DNA of 64,000 nucleotides from Terriglobales bacterium (GTDB lineage: Bacteria; Acidobacteriota; Terriglobia; Terriglobales; Acidobacteriaceae): the NCBI GenBank assembly GCA_035561515.1, contig DATMXP010000027.1, positions 124,001-188,000 on the forward strand, in the 5' to 3' direction. Numbering within the stretch: the first letter of the stretch is position 1; each line of letters begins with the position of its first letter. The translations under genes were made by a program, and so were the position numbers. The notes under the pieces were generated by a model. The model saw only the letters and a program-made list of their open reading frames with translations. It was not told the origin of the DNA and searched no databases. Of this stretch, positions 43,656 to 51,770 are shown piece after piece.

Positions 43656-44651
43656 TCAAGGACGGGTATCGGCGGAGAAGTGTTCCCATCCTTTCGCTTT
43701 GAGGGGCCTGGTGCGACCGTTAGAGTCCTGGAGCCACATGCCGGGACGATCAATGATTTCGCCTATTTCCGTGATGGTGAGACCGGCGATTTCGCGGGGG
43801 ACACGTTTCGATGAGGTGAAGAGGAGTTCGTAGTCGTCGCCACCGGAGAGCGCGTCATTCAAATTTGTGTTTCTATGAATCGGAATTTCGGTTTGAAAAA
43901 CCAGAGCACCGACGTTGCTCTCCTCGCAGATGTGGGAGAGATCGGTGGTGAGGCCGTCGGAGATGTCGATCATGGCGGACGCGAGCCGTTGGAGCTTATG
44001 GCCTGCCGAGAGACGGGGCTGCGGATAGAAGTAGCCGGAAGCGGCGGAAGGGCGGATTTTCTCACCAGCGTAAAGGCGGCGGACGGTCGAACCCCCGAGG
44101 CCGATGCGTCCGGTGACGTAAAGGCGATCGCCGGGTTTCGCACCGGAGCGAAGGACGGCTTTGCCGCGAGCGATTGAGCCGAGGACCATGATGTCGGCGA
44201 GAACGCCGGCAGGGGACTGAGCGGTGTCGCCACCGGCGAGAGCGACGTTGTGCTCGGAGGCGAGGCGTAGGAGTCCGCGATAGAAGCGGTCCACCCAGGA
44301 TTGCGGCAAGCCGGCAGGTAAGCCGAGCGAGAGGAAACAGGCAAGGGGCTGTCCTCCCATGGCGGCTATGTCACTCAATCCGCGCGTCAAACAGCGGTGG
44401 CCGACGGATTCCGGGGGGTGCCATTCGCGGCGGAAATGAACGCCCTCGAGGCTGAAATCGGTGGTGACGAGGAGCTCGTGTCCGGCGGGCGGGCGGAGGA
44501 CGGCGCAGTCGTCACCGATTCCTGTGATCAATGTCCTAAGAGTGGGTTTACTGGCCTGTGCGAGACTGCGCACGCGCTGAATCAGTTGTCGTTCGGGCCG
44601 TGGCACGCTGCCAATATACAGCGCCGGGGGCGGATTTATCCGTGAGGTCAT
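43656..44651 (-). CDS. thiL: Thiamine-monophosphate kinase
   Basis: 331 residues in the AIR-synthase-like fold. ThiL motifs are in order: GIGDDCAVL, TTDFSLEGVHF, GLSDIAAMGGQP, VALAGGDTAQSP, MIDISDGLTTDL and LSGGDDYELLF. It phosphorylates thiamine monophosphate to the coenzyme thiamine diphosphate with ATP. The first 18 residues (MTSRINPPPALYIGSVPR) precede the usual family start and an internal start is possible. It is divergent from the M23 peptidase gene and followed by rsh. Confidence 0.94.
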   Translation of the reverse strand: MTSRINPPPALYIGSVPRPERQLIQRVRSLAQASKPTLRTLITGIGDDCAVLRPPAGHELLVTTDFSLEGVHFRREWHPPESVGHRCLTRGLSDIAAMGGQPLACFLSLGLPAGLPQSWVDRFYRGLLRLASEHNVALAGGDTAQSPAGVLADIMVLGSIARGKAVLRSGAKPGDRLYVTGRIGLGGSTVRRLYAGEKIRPSAASGYFYPQPRLSAGHKLQRLASAMIDISDGLTTDLSHICEESNVGALVFQTEIPIHRNTNLNDALSGGDDYELLFTSSKRVPREIAGLTITEIGEIIDRPGMWLQDSNGRTRPLKAKGWEHFSADTRP

Positions 44652-44798
44652 GCCGGACCATGAACTTACGGCCAGTGGGTAACCAGAGGAACAGCAGGAG
44701 TGTCCAATAGTTCTAAAGATTTTCCCTCGAAGTGAAGAAAGTTGACACTGCCGGAAAGCCTTTGGTACCTTTCAAGCTTCCAAAGTACCTTAGTACTC

Positions 44799-44885
44799 GG
44801 TAGGTACGTTACCCGGTCAAGCCGGGTTTGGAAGCGTTCCGGCGCCACGGGACGTGAGAAGCGCCAGCGTTGTTGAGGGCCTACC
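44799..44885 (+). ncRNA. Putative structured 5' leader of the M23 peptidase gene
   Basis: GGTAGG (44799-44804) can pair with CCTACC (44880-44885), closing an 87-base region. Inside are ACCCGG-TCAAG-CCGGGT (44811-44827), a GGAA-GCG-TTCC hairpin and a GGCGC...GCGCC helix. The arrangement suggests a multi-helix junction such as a riboswitch or leader RNA. A TTGACA at 44742-44747 could be its -35 box, though the -10 is poor. No known riboswitch class was matched by eye, so this is tentative. Confidence 0.35.
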
Positions 44886-44942
44886 AGCCAATCGGCGCAG
44901 TATCGGACCTGATCTTCGTCGTGAGGTCCTGATTTTTATTCA

Positions 44943-45851
44943 ATGGAGTTTGTGAATTTGCGTAAGCGATTCTACATTCTGTTCGTAGCGCGCGACCCCG
45001 AAGGTGAACTGCGCAAAATCCCGATCCCATTGCATTATCTGTATGTATTCATGGCAGGTGCCCTGATCGGGATGATGACGATCACCGGCATGGCCGGCTC
45101 GTATGGCCGGATGCTGACCAAGGTGATGCGTTTCAACGAGTTACGGTCCGAGAAGGAAGCGCTTAAAACGCGGTATAGCCAGTTGGAGCAGGTGGCCAAG
45201 GAGAAGGACATCCAAGTGGCCTCACTCGGTACACTGGCCAGCGAAGTGTCTGCCCTTTACGGTCTGAAGCAGGACGCCTACCTGACGGCTGACGTCGAAG
45301 GTCCTGAGGATTCCATCCAGCTTTCCATCGACCAACTGAATGCTTTGCGACACACCGCGATGAGCGGCGCCGCGACGATCGGAATCGGCATGGGAGTGAC
45401 CCGGAAGACGAGCATCACAGAGTGGCTGCGTATGGCAGAAATGCCGAACCTTTGGCCGGTCGCAGGGCGCATTACGGGAGCTTTTGGCGAGCGCATTGAT
45501 CCGTTCAACGGTGAAGGCGCGTTCCATCGCGGAATCGACATCTCGACCGACTACGGCAGGCCAATTGTGGCACCCGCGGACGGCGTAGTGATGTATGCCG
45601 GTCCGGAGAACGGATACGGAAGACTGATCGAGATTGAGCATTCGCACGGAATCACGACGCGGTACGGGCACATGTCCGCGTTCGCGGTGAATTCCGGACA
45701 GCACGTGACCCGGGGACAGGTGATTGGTTACGTCGGCAATACTGGACGGAGCACGGCGCCGCACCTGCACTACGAAGTTTGGGTACACCGGAGCCCAGTG
45801 AATCCGTACAAGTTCCTGCGGTTGGCTGCGAATGCAGGGTTGATCGGATAA
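44943..45851 (+). CDS. M23-family (LytM) peptidoglycan endopeptidase, membrane-anchored
   Basis: 302 residues. One membrane helix (about 30-52, LHYLYVFMAGALIGMMTITG) is followed by a coiled coil (about 60-110). The C-terminal LytM domain has all zinc and catalytic residues: H195-R-G-I-D199, Y241-G-H243, and H274-L-H276. It is therefore probably an active enzyme that cuts peptide cross-links in peptidoglycan. No ribosome-binding site is obvious before the ATG. A long leader region with predicted structure and a strong downstream terminator make it a single-gene transcript. Confidence 0.92.
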   Translation: MEFVNLRKRFYILFVARDPEGELRKIPIPLHYLYVFMAGALIGMMTITGMAGSYGRMLTKVMRFNELRSEKEALKTRYSQLEQVAKEKDIQVASLGTLASEVSALYGLKQDAYLTADVEGPEDSIQLSIDQLNALRHTAMSGAATIGIGMGVTRKTSITEWLRMAEMPNLWPVAGRITGAFGERIDPFNGEGAFHRGIDISTDYGRPIVAPADGVVMYAGPENGYGRLIEIEHSHGITTRYGHMSAFAVNSGQHVTRGQVIGYVGNTGRSTAPHLHYEVWVHRSPVNPYKFLRLAANAGLIG

Positions 45852-45873
45852 TTCAGAGTTTTGGATTTGGGAC

Positions 45874-45901
45874 ACGGCGCGTATGACGCGCCGTTTTTTT
45901 A
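45874..45901 (+). terminator. Rho-independent terminator
   Basis: ACGGCGCG (45874-45881) and CGCGCCGT (45887-45894) pair over TATGA, followed by seven further T residues. It ends the M23 gene; the convergent gene stops within the T-run. Confidence 0.93.
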
Positions 45902-46459
45902 TTGGTGATCGTGAGCTGAAGCCGGAGCTGCTTCCTGAGTGAGGTGCTCGACGAGATGGAGCAGCACCACGTACTGGTGGACGTATTCGCGTCCGGCGGA
46001 AACATCGTCGGGGCGATAGTCGGCGACACTGACGACCTTCTGGAATTGCTGACGAACTTTCTCGCGGTGGTCGGCATTGATCTGCTCTAGAAGCATGTCC
46101 GGCGAGCGGAGTTCGAGGGCACGGTCGGCGGCGACAAGTGGAGCGGGTATGTTGCCGGCAGGCTTGAGTCCGTCGAATTCAGCGCCTTCCCCGGCACGAT
46201 GGAGACGGACGGCGGTTTCGAAGAACTTATGGTTGGCTGCTTCTTCGGAAGTGGAACCGGCAGCTTTGAGAGCGGACTGGAATGCCTCGCGAAGCTCGGT
46301 TTCGTGACTGGGCTGGACCCAGATCAGCACAAGGTTGGCGTTCTTCGCAGCGAGCGCTGCGCGGGCCGCTTTGACGACCGGACCGTCGAGTCCGTCGCAG
46401 TGAGCGAAGGCAGCGACTGAGAAGAGCAGAAACAGAATGCAAGATGCGATCTTCCGCAT
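45899..46459 (-). CDS. DUF6448-type secreted protein
   Basis: 186 residues with a signal peptide (1-19). The mature N-terminus AHCDGLDGPVVKAARAALAA and the later NLVLIWVQPSHETELREAF, FFETAVRLHRAGEGAEFDGL and GREYVHQYVVLLHLVEHLTQ match, from memory, the DUF6448 family. The invariant H20-C21-D22 at the mature N-terminus and several His residues suggest metal or haem binding; this is not established. The C-terminus is His-rich (HDHQ). GGAGG precedes the ATG. Function unknown. Confidence 0.8.
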   Translation of the reverse strand: MRKIASCILFLLFSVAAFAHCDGLDGPVVKAARAALAAKNANLVLIWVQPSHETELREAFQSALKAAGSTSEEAANHKFFETAVRLHRAGEGAEFDGLKPAGNIPAPLVAADRALELRSPDMLLEQINADHREKVRQQFQKVVSVADYRPDDVSAGREYVHQYVVLLHLVEHLTQEAAPASAHDHQ

Positions 46460-46515
46460 GTAATCCTCCGCTCATTAGTAGACTCGCGCCCAGACACATC
46501 GGAATACGACTTAAG

Positions 46516-47424
46516 TCACGGAGTGCTGCGGGCGGCTTTGGCGAGGTCGCCCCACGAGATCAGCACGAATTTCTGGTCGCGCAGCATCTGCTGGAACTCG
46601 GGACTGCGAACCACGTCCCAGTCGGTCTGTCGCCATTTGGCTCCCCAGTCACGGCCCTCGGTGGCGCCGCGGGCTTCCTCGTCGTCGTAGCCAAGATGGA
46701 CGGTGAGTTGGTAAACGCCGGGCGGAAGGGCAGCAAGTTCGCGACGATACCAATCGAGCCACTCGGAGGCCGGGATACGAGGTTTCATCTGGATGTCGCG
46801 ATCGATAAGAATGGCGTTGGATGGCGCGTTCTCGGCAAGTTTCGAGGTGCGCGGCAGAAGGTAAAGCAGGCCGAACTCGTCGGCGACTTTCTTGTAGATC
46901 TCGAAGAGAGCGGGTGAGCCGAAGACGGCACTCATGTGGGAGTCGACGTGAGTAACGCGGACCCCGGCGTTCTGGGCTTTCTGTATCTGGGCGCGGAATT
47001 CCTGTTCCACTTCGGCGGGTTTGGCGTTTTTGTAGACGTCGGTTTCAAGCGGCGGGAAGTAGCCGTCGGCGCCGATGAGGCTGGGGACGGCAGCGCGGGG
47101 GCTCACAGGACCCCATCGGTACGGACGCCATTCGCTGTTGAGCGCGAGGTGAAGTCCGAAGTCGAGATCCGGGTGATTGCGGGCAAACTGGGCGACTTCG
47201 GGGAACCATGGGCAAGGAACGAGGATCGTCGCCGAGGTGACGAGTTTCTTTTCGAGCGCTTCGAATCCGGCGCGGTTGATGGAGTGCATCATGCCGAGAT
47301 CGGTTTGCACGATAAGGAGGCGCGAATCCGCGGGATATCCGAGTCGTTCGGCAAGTGACTTCTGCTGAGCAGATACCGATATAGCTATGAGGGCGAGAAG
47401 CACAGCAAGGATGAGGCGGCGCAT
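46516..47424 (-). CDS. Secreted ChbG/HpnK (YdjC)-like carbohydrate deacetylase
   Basis: 302 residues from ATG at 47424, which begins a signal peptide (MRRLILAVLLALIAISVSAQ). The YdjC-like fold is seen in LLIVQTDLGMMHSINRAGFE, DFGLHLALNSEW (H92) and THVDSHMSAVFG (H159, H163). The family normally has Asp-Asp in ADDLG/ADDFG; here the first Asp is Thr (T41-D42), while the metal-type Asp and His residues remain. It may deacetylate an amino sugar, or have lost or altered activity. Most relatives are cytoplasmic, so the signal peptide is notable. Confidence 0.82.
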   Translation of the reverse strand: MRRLILAVLLALIAISVSAQQKSLAERLGYPADSRLLIVQTDLGMMHSINRAGFEALEKKLVTSATILVPCPWFPEVAQFARNHPDLDFGLHLALNSEWRPYRWGPVSPRAAVPSLIGADGYFPPLETDVYKNAKPAEVEQEFRAQIQKAQNAGVRVTHVDSHMSAVFGSPALFEIYKKVADEFGLLYLLPRTSKLAENAPSNAILIDRDIQMKPRIPASEWLDWYRRELAALPPGVYQLTVHLGYDDEEARGATEGRDWGAKWRQTDWDVVRSPEFQQMLRDQKFVLISWGDLAKAARSTP

Positions 47425-47495
47425 GACGCCATCGTGGAACAGCGGGGTGGTGGTAGTCAATTTTTGCCGCGTTTGTACAATGTGTACGAATTCAA

Positions 47496-48095
47496 ATGAA
47501 AAACCTTGGCATTCTTCTTTCGGGGCGCGGTTCGAATTTCATGGCAATCGCCGAGAATATTCGGCGCGGCACCATTCAGGCACAGATTACGGCGGTGATA
47601 TCGAACCGTCCGGAGGCACCCGGGTTGGAGCACGCGCGGAAACTGGGGCTGAACGCAGTTTGCATACCGTCGAAGGGGAAGGCGCGCGAGCAGCATGATG
47701 CCGAGGTGATCGCGGCGTTGAAGCAGGCGCAGGTGGATTTGATTTGCCTGGCCGGGTATATGAGGCTGCTGTCGCCGGATTTCATACGGGCTTTTCCGCA
47801 GCGGATCCTGAACATCCATCCGTCGCTGCTGCCGGCATTCCCGGGGCTGGATGCGCAGAAGCAGGCGTTCGAGTATGGAGTGAAGGTGTCCGGATGCACG
47901 GTACATTTCGTGGACGAATTCCTGGACCACGGAGCGATCATCGTGCAGAAGGTGGTGCCGGTGCTGGCGGATGACGACGATCACACACTGGCGGCACGGA
48001 TCCTCGAGCAGGAGCACGTAGCATATAGCGAGGCGATCAACGTCGTGCTGAGCGGGAAGTATGAGGTGGTGGAGAGAAGGGTTGTGGTGCGCTAG
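47496..48095 (+). CDS. purN: Phosphoribosylglycinamide formyltransferase
   Basis: 199 residues. GILLSGRGSNFMAI at 5-18 binds the phosphate of GAR. The catalytic block NIHPSLLPAFPGLDAQKQAF holds Asn and His, and TVHFVDEFLDHGAIIVQ holds the catalytic Asp. It transfers the formyl group of 10-formyl-THF in step three of purine synthesis. It is monocistronic as far as visible; its stop overlaps by four bases the end of the convergent DUF3037-like gene. Confidence 0.95.
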   Translation: MKNLGILLSGRGSNFMAIAENIRRGTIQAQITAVISNRPEAPGLEHARKLGLNAVCIPSKGKAREQHDAEVIAALKQAQVDLICLAGYMRLLSPDFIRAFPQRILNIHPSLLPAFPGLDAQKQAFEYGVKVSGCTVHFVDEFLDHGAIIVQKVVPVLADDDDHTLAARILEQEHVAYSEAINVVLSGKYEVVERRVVVR

Positions 48096-48997
48096 AGGCG
48101 GAGTTCTGCTAGCGCTTCGGCAGCAATGTTCATCATCTCTGTTACCGGCCGCACGAGTATTCCATTTCTCTCCATCCAGGACCGGGCACTGCGCGCAACT
48201 TCGCTCTGGCAGAGGTTCTCCGCTTCTACAACCGCGATCATTTCTGCGGTTTGATTCTTTCCTTTATTAAAGCCATCTCGAATAGGTTCCCAACTCAGTC
48301 CGAAGTTCCGAGTTTGATTGAGGTTCATTGTGAGTGAAACGGCGTGGAGCATGCGGAACGTGTTGGCGGCAGGGTTCAGATATCCGAAATCGATCTTCAA
48401 CGGATCGCCTTTAAAGGTGTAGCTCTCGATCGATATTTCCTTGTGAAGGAAATCCCACAGCCCGAAGTGAACAAAAGATTCCTGCATCCGTCGACGAATG
48501 TACGCTCTGCCCTGGACAGATGTAGACTCACGGCCCGAATCATTCTTCTCGCTTTGACTGTTCTCAGTTTCACTGTTCCCAATTTCACTGTCGCTCGTGG
48601 AAGCTCTGTCTACCTTGGCCAATTTCATTCGCTTCAAATATTGATCTTCTAAAAGGTTGACCTCGGACTCCATCGATTCCGTTAACACTGCTCCTTTAGG
48701 CATCAAACTCAGATCGACAGGGAAATCGGAAGGGAGATTTTGAAGGTACTGCTCGAAGTCGGCGACGTTCTCCATTATCGACCGCATATCTTCGAGTGTT
48801 CCTTGGATCGCGTCGAGGTCGACGGCGGGATAGATGCACTGGATCGGGCGCAAATCGCGCGCAAGACGAACCTCCACACGATTCGATTCCGGATTCATGT
48901 CGCGAAGAATGAAGCCGATCGTTACTCTATCCGGCCGCAGCGGGTTTGGTTCGCACATGAGGAGTTGAAGTTCGCACTTGTGCTTGAATTCTTTCAT
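48092..48997 (-). CDS. DUF3037-like partner of the HipA-like kinase
   Basis: 301 residues from ATG at 48997, whose A is shared with the kinase TGA (TGATG), so translation is coupled. The N-terminus KHKCELQLLMCEPNPLRPDR followed by VTIGFILRD, VEVRLARDLR and a central charged region resembles DUF3037 proteins, which commonly sit next to HipA_2 kinases. A Ser/Glu/Asn-rich linker (about residues 150-170) separates the N-terminal part from an alpha/beta C-terminal half (about 175-301). It is longer than typical DUF3037 proteins. Assignment is from memory of the family and the context, and moderate. Possible roles are substrate, regulator or antitoxin of the kinase. Confidence 0.65.
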   Translation of the reverse strand: MKEFKHKCELQLLMCEPNPLRPDRVTIGFILRDMNPESNRVEVRLARDLRPIQCIYPAVDLDAIQGTLEDMRSIMENVADFEQYLQNLPSDFPVDLSLMPKGAVLTESMESEVNLLEDQYLKRMKLAKVDRASTSDSEIGNSETENSQSEKNDSGRESTSVQGRAYIRRRMQESFVHFGLWDFLHKEISIESYTFKGDPLKIDFGYLNPAANTFRMLHAVSLTMNLNQTRNFGLSWEPIRDGFNKGKNQTAEMIAVVEAENLCQSEVARSARSWMERNGILVRPVTEMMNIAAEALAELRL

Positions 48998-49842
48998 CAG
49001 TTCACCCAAGCGGCTGGCACAGTGGCCGGTTTCTCGCGCGCTTCGTCGCGCCAATTGGGGAAGGGCGAGCGCGTGCTCTTGCGGAATTCTTCGATGAGGC
49101 GGCGGACGATCTTGCGGCGGTGATCGAGTGCCTGGATGAGCAGGGTGAGGCCGTCGAAATCGTGTTCAAACCACTCGGCGGGGATGTTCTCGGCGCAGGC
49201 GGCGATTTCGTCGAGCGGCATTTCTTCGAGGCGGCTGAGCCATGGTTCGAAGCTCTCCCATCCGGTGACGCCGACGTAGACGTCGTTGCGAAGGTATACG
49301 CCGCGGAGGGGCGAATCGGGGAAGGTCCACTCGCCGGCGTTGAAGCAGTATCCCTGATCGATGAAAGTGGCGGTGTATTTCTTCTCACGCATTTTGCGCC
49401 AGAAGGCAGCCTGGCGGCCATCGGCGTTGCAGGTCCATTTGTCGAGGGCGAGAATGCCAGCGAAAGTTTCGAGATTGCGAACCTGGCCGATCATGCTCTC
49501 GGGAAGGTAATCGAGAACTTGCCCTTTGAGCGGATCGATGACATAGCGGGAGCCGAAGTGGAGGCCTTCCTTACAGGGAACTACGTGGCTGGCAAGTTGG
49601 AAGTTGAGATCGGCGGTATGCTCGACGAGCCAGCCGTCGACTTCGACGATTTCGACGATGGGTACGGGCAGGCCGACGCGCTCGGCGAGGCGGGTAGCGA
49701 AGAACTCGTTGGCGAGCACGCGCTGATGCTGCGGGTTGTTCTGGAACTTGACGACGTAGAAGTGGCCGTCATCGGCGCGCATGAGGTGGGACTGTGCGCC
49801 TCCGCGCATACGCTTGACGTGCTGGACCGCCTGGACTGGCAA
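48997..49842 (-). CDS. HipA-like (HipA_2) protein kinase
   Basis: 281 residues from TTG at 49842, supported by AGGAG five bases upstream. Kinase-like residues: K32 in YVVKF (ATP lysine), the catalytic loop D134-K-W-T-C-N139-A-D141-G-R143, matching the HipA DxxxxNxxxR type, and the metal motif D162-Q-G164 (FIDQGYCFN). The fold is smaller than classical HipA and lacks its N-terminal domain, which is the HipA_2 family pattern. It probably phosphorylates a protein. The adjacent downstream gene is its coupled partner. No HipB-like HTH repressor is present. Confidence 0.82.
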   Translation of the reverse strand: MPVQAVQHVKRMRGGAQSHLMRADDGHFYVVKFQNNPQHQRVLANEFFATRLAERVGLPVPIVEIVEVDGWLVEHTADLNFQLASHVVPCKEGLHFGSRYVIDPLKGQVLDYLPESMIGQVRNLETFAGILALDKWTCNADGRQAAFWRKMREKKYTATFIDQGYCFNAGEWTFPDSPLRGVYLRNDVYVGVTGWESFEPWLSRLEEMPLDEIAACAENIPAEWFEHDFDGLTLLIQALDHRRKIVRRLIEEFRKSTRSPFPNWRDEAREKPATVPAAWVN

Positions 49843-49949
49843 CGTGACTCCTGAGAACCCGCATCTGGAGCAGGATTCGAGCTAAAGCATAACGTGGCCG
49901 TGACAGGCGCTCTGTGACCTGCGACACACGTGTTTTACACTGGGAACCC

Positions 49950-50381
49950 ATGCTCAAAGTGAAGCTTCTGACCGCGTCGGCCAAGGCGCCGACCATTGCT
50001 CATCCGGGAGAAGACCTCGGGTACGACCTTTATTCGGCGCAGACGGTGACGATCCCGGCGCGAGGACACCACATCGTTTCGACCGGGATATCCATTGAAT
50101 TGGACGTTGACGGACGCCCGGCGGGGGCGTTGATTCGCGATAAGTCGTCGATGGCGGCGCGACGGGTGATCTGCACTGCGGGTGTGGTGGATGCCGGCTA
50201 TCGCGGGGAGATTCGCGTGGTGATGGAGAATCTTGGCGATGCTCCGGCGGAGATTCACCAGGGAGATAAGATCGCGAATCTGATTCCGTATCCGGTGCTT
50301 ACGAGCGAGGTGGAAGTGGTGGAAGAACTGGGCGAGTCGAGAAGAGCTGCCGGAGGTTTTGGGTCGACGGGACGGAAGTAG
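49950..50381 (+). CDS. dut: dUTP diphosphatase
   Basis: 143 residues from ATG at 49950 (MLKVKLLT); twelve upstream codons are open but lack a start signal. All five trimeric dUTPase motifs are present: EDLGYDLYSA, IRDKSSMAARR (a variant of motif 2, usually with a Gly-Ser or Arg-Ser), VVDAGYRGEI with the catalytic Asp, GDKIANLI, and the C-terminal P-loop-like RRAAGGFGSTG. It hydrolyses dUTP to dUMP, keeping uracil out of DNA. Monocistronic. Confidence 0.94.
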   Translation: MLKVKLLTASAKAPTIAHPGEDLGYDLYSAQTVTIPARGHHIVSTGISIELDVDGRPAGALIRDKSSMAARRVICTAGVVDAGYRGEIRVVMENLGDAPAEIHQGDKIANLIPYPVLTSEVEVVEELGESRRAAGGFGSTGRK

Positions 50382-50505
50382 AAGTGCAGCTGTGTCAAGA
50401 TGGGAAAAGTTCCAGGCTAAGTTCGAGAAGCAAGATGTTAGTCGGGCCAGGCTGAAGTGTTGAGCAAGCCAGAGTTTAGATGGCCATCGTTATAATCAAA
50501 GTGCA

Positions 50506-51741
50506 ATGCCGCAATTTCTACCTGTTGATGAACAACTCGCATACATAAGAAAAGGCTCCGTTGAGATCATTCGCGAAGAGGAGCTTAAGGCTCGTCTGGA
50601 GAAGTCTTTGGCGACGGGCAAGCCGTTGAGGGTGAAGGCCGGATTCGATCCGACCGCGCCCGACCTTCATCTTGGACACACGGTGCTGATCCGGAAGCTG
50701 AAGCACTTCCAGGACATGGGGCACACGGTTATCTTCCTGATCGGTGATGGGACGGGATTGATTGGCGATCCGACGGGGCGGAATGCTACTCGTCCGCCGT
50801 TGACTCGCGAACAGCTCAATGCGAATGCCGAGACCTATAAGGCGCAGGTGTTCAAGATTCTTGACAAAGAAAAGACGGAGATTCGCTTCAATAGCGATTG
50901 GCTCGACAAGCTCGGGTTTGAAGGGATGATCCGGCTGACGGCGAAGTTCACGGTTTCGCAGATGCTCGAACGCGAGGACTTTCACAAGCGCTTCCAGGAA
51001 GAGAAGCCGATTTCCGTACACGAGTTGATCTATCCGATGGCGCAGGGGTATGACTCGGTCGCGCTGGAAGCCGACGTTGAGTTAGGCGGCACGGACCAGA
51101 AATTCAACCTGCTCGTGGGACGTCAATTGCAGAGAGAGTTCGGACAGCCGTCGCAGATCGTGTTGACGATGCCGCTGCTGGAAGGCACGGACGGCATTCA
51201 GAAGATGTCGAAGTCGTATGGAAATTACATCGGCATTACGGAGAGCCCGAAAGAAATTTACGGCAAGCTGATGTCGATCTCCGACCTGTTGATGTGGCGC
51301 TACTACGAGCTGCTGACGGACGTGACTACCGCCGAAATCGAAACGATGACGGCAAAGGCGAATGCAGGGGAAGCGAATCCGATGCAGTTCAAGAAAGAAC
51401 TGGCACAGCGGATTGTGGCAGACTTCCACGGCGTCGAGGCAGGTCGCCAAGCGGCGGAAGACTGGGCGAAGCAGTTCCAGAAGGATGAAGTTCCGGAGAA
51501 TATCGAGACGGTAACGATCGCGTTGGCGGATGTCGCTGGGTCGAATGGAGTCAGGCTGGACAAATTGCTGGCGAAAGCAGGGTTGGCGGAATCTGCGTCG
51601 GATGGTGCACGGAAGATCAAGGCGAAGGCCGTGCGCGTGGACGGCGAAGTGAAGCTGGAGCCGGTACTGCATCTGTCGGCCCCGGTGGAAGTGACAGTCC
51701 GCGCCGGACGCCTAATGAAAAAAGTGGCGATTACCTCTTAA
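50506..51741 (+). CDS. tyrS: Tyrosyl-tRNA synthetase
   Basis: 411 residues. Class I signature H55-L-G-H58 and K233-M-S-K-S237 are present, with [14 protein letters not shown] and GTDQKFNL around the active site. The C-terminal S4 domain is at about 350-408 ([20 protein letters not shown]). The HxGH and the long intervening loop place it in the TyrZ-like branch. It charges tRNA-Tyr. The stop codon TAA lies inside the terminator hairpin. No T-box leader was seen. Confidence 0.96.
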   Translation: MPQFLPVDEQLAYIRKGSVEIIREEELKARLEKSLATGKPLRVKAGFDPTAPDLHLGHTVLIRKLKHFQDMGHTVIFLIGDGTGLIGDPTGRNATRPPLTREQLNANAETYKAQVFKILDKEKTEIRFNSDWLDKLGFEGMIRLTAKFTVSQMLEREDFHKRFQEEKPISVHELIYPMAQGYDSVALEADVELGGTDQKFNLLVGRQLQREFGQPSQIVLTMPLLEGTDGIQKMSKSYGNYIGITESPKEIYGKLMSISDLLMWRYYELLTDVTTAEIETMTAKANAGEANPMQFKKELAQRIVADFHGVEAGRQAAEDWAKQFQKDEVPENIETVTIALADVAGSNGVRLDKLLAKAGLAESASDGARKIKAKAVRVDGEVKLEPVLHLSAPVEVTVRAGRLMKKVAITS

Positions 51742-51757
51742 TCGCCACTCTTAATTT
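51723..51757 (+). terminator. Terminator hairpin overlapping the tyrS stop
   Basis: AGTGGCGATTA (51723-51733) and TAATCGCCACT (51739-51749) pair perfectly around CCTCT, and CTTAATTTCTC follows. The tyrS stop codon (51739-51741) is in the stem. The T-run is weak, so it may terminate partially; it separates convergent tyrS and the aminotransferase gene. Confidence 0.75.
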
Positions 51758-51770
51758 CTCTCTTACAGCT

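Noticed and set aside
44799..44885. c-di-GMP (GEMM-I) riboswitch
   Set aside because: The conserved GGGACGCAAAGCC-type tetraloop receptor parts are not found; only generic helices are present.
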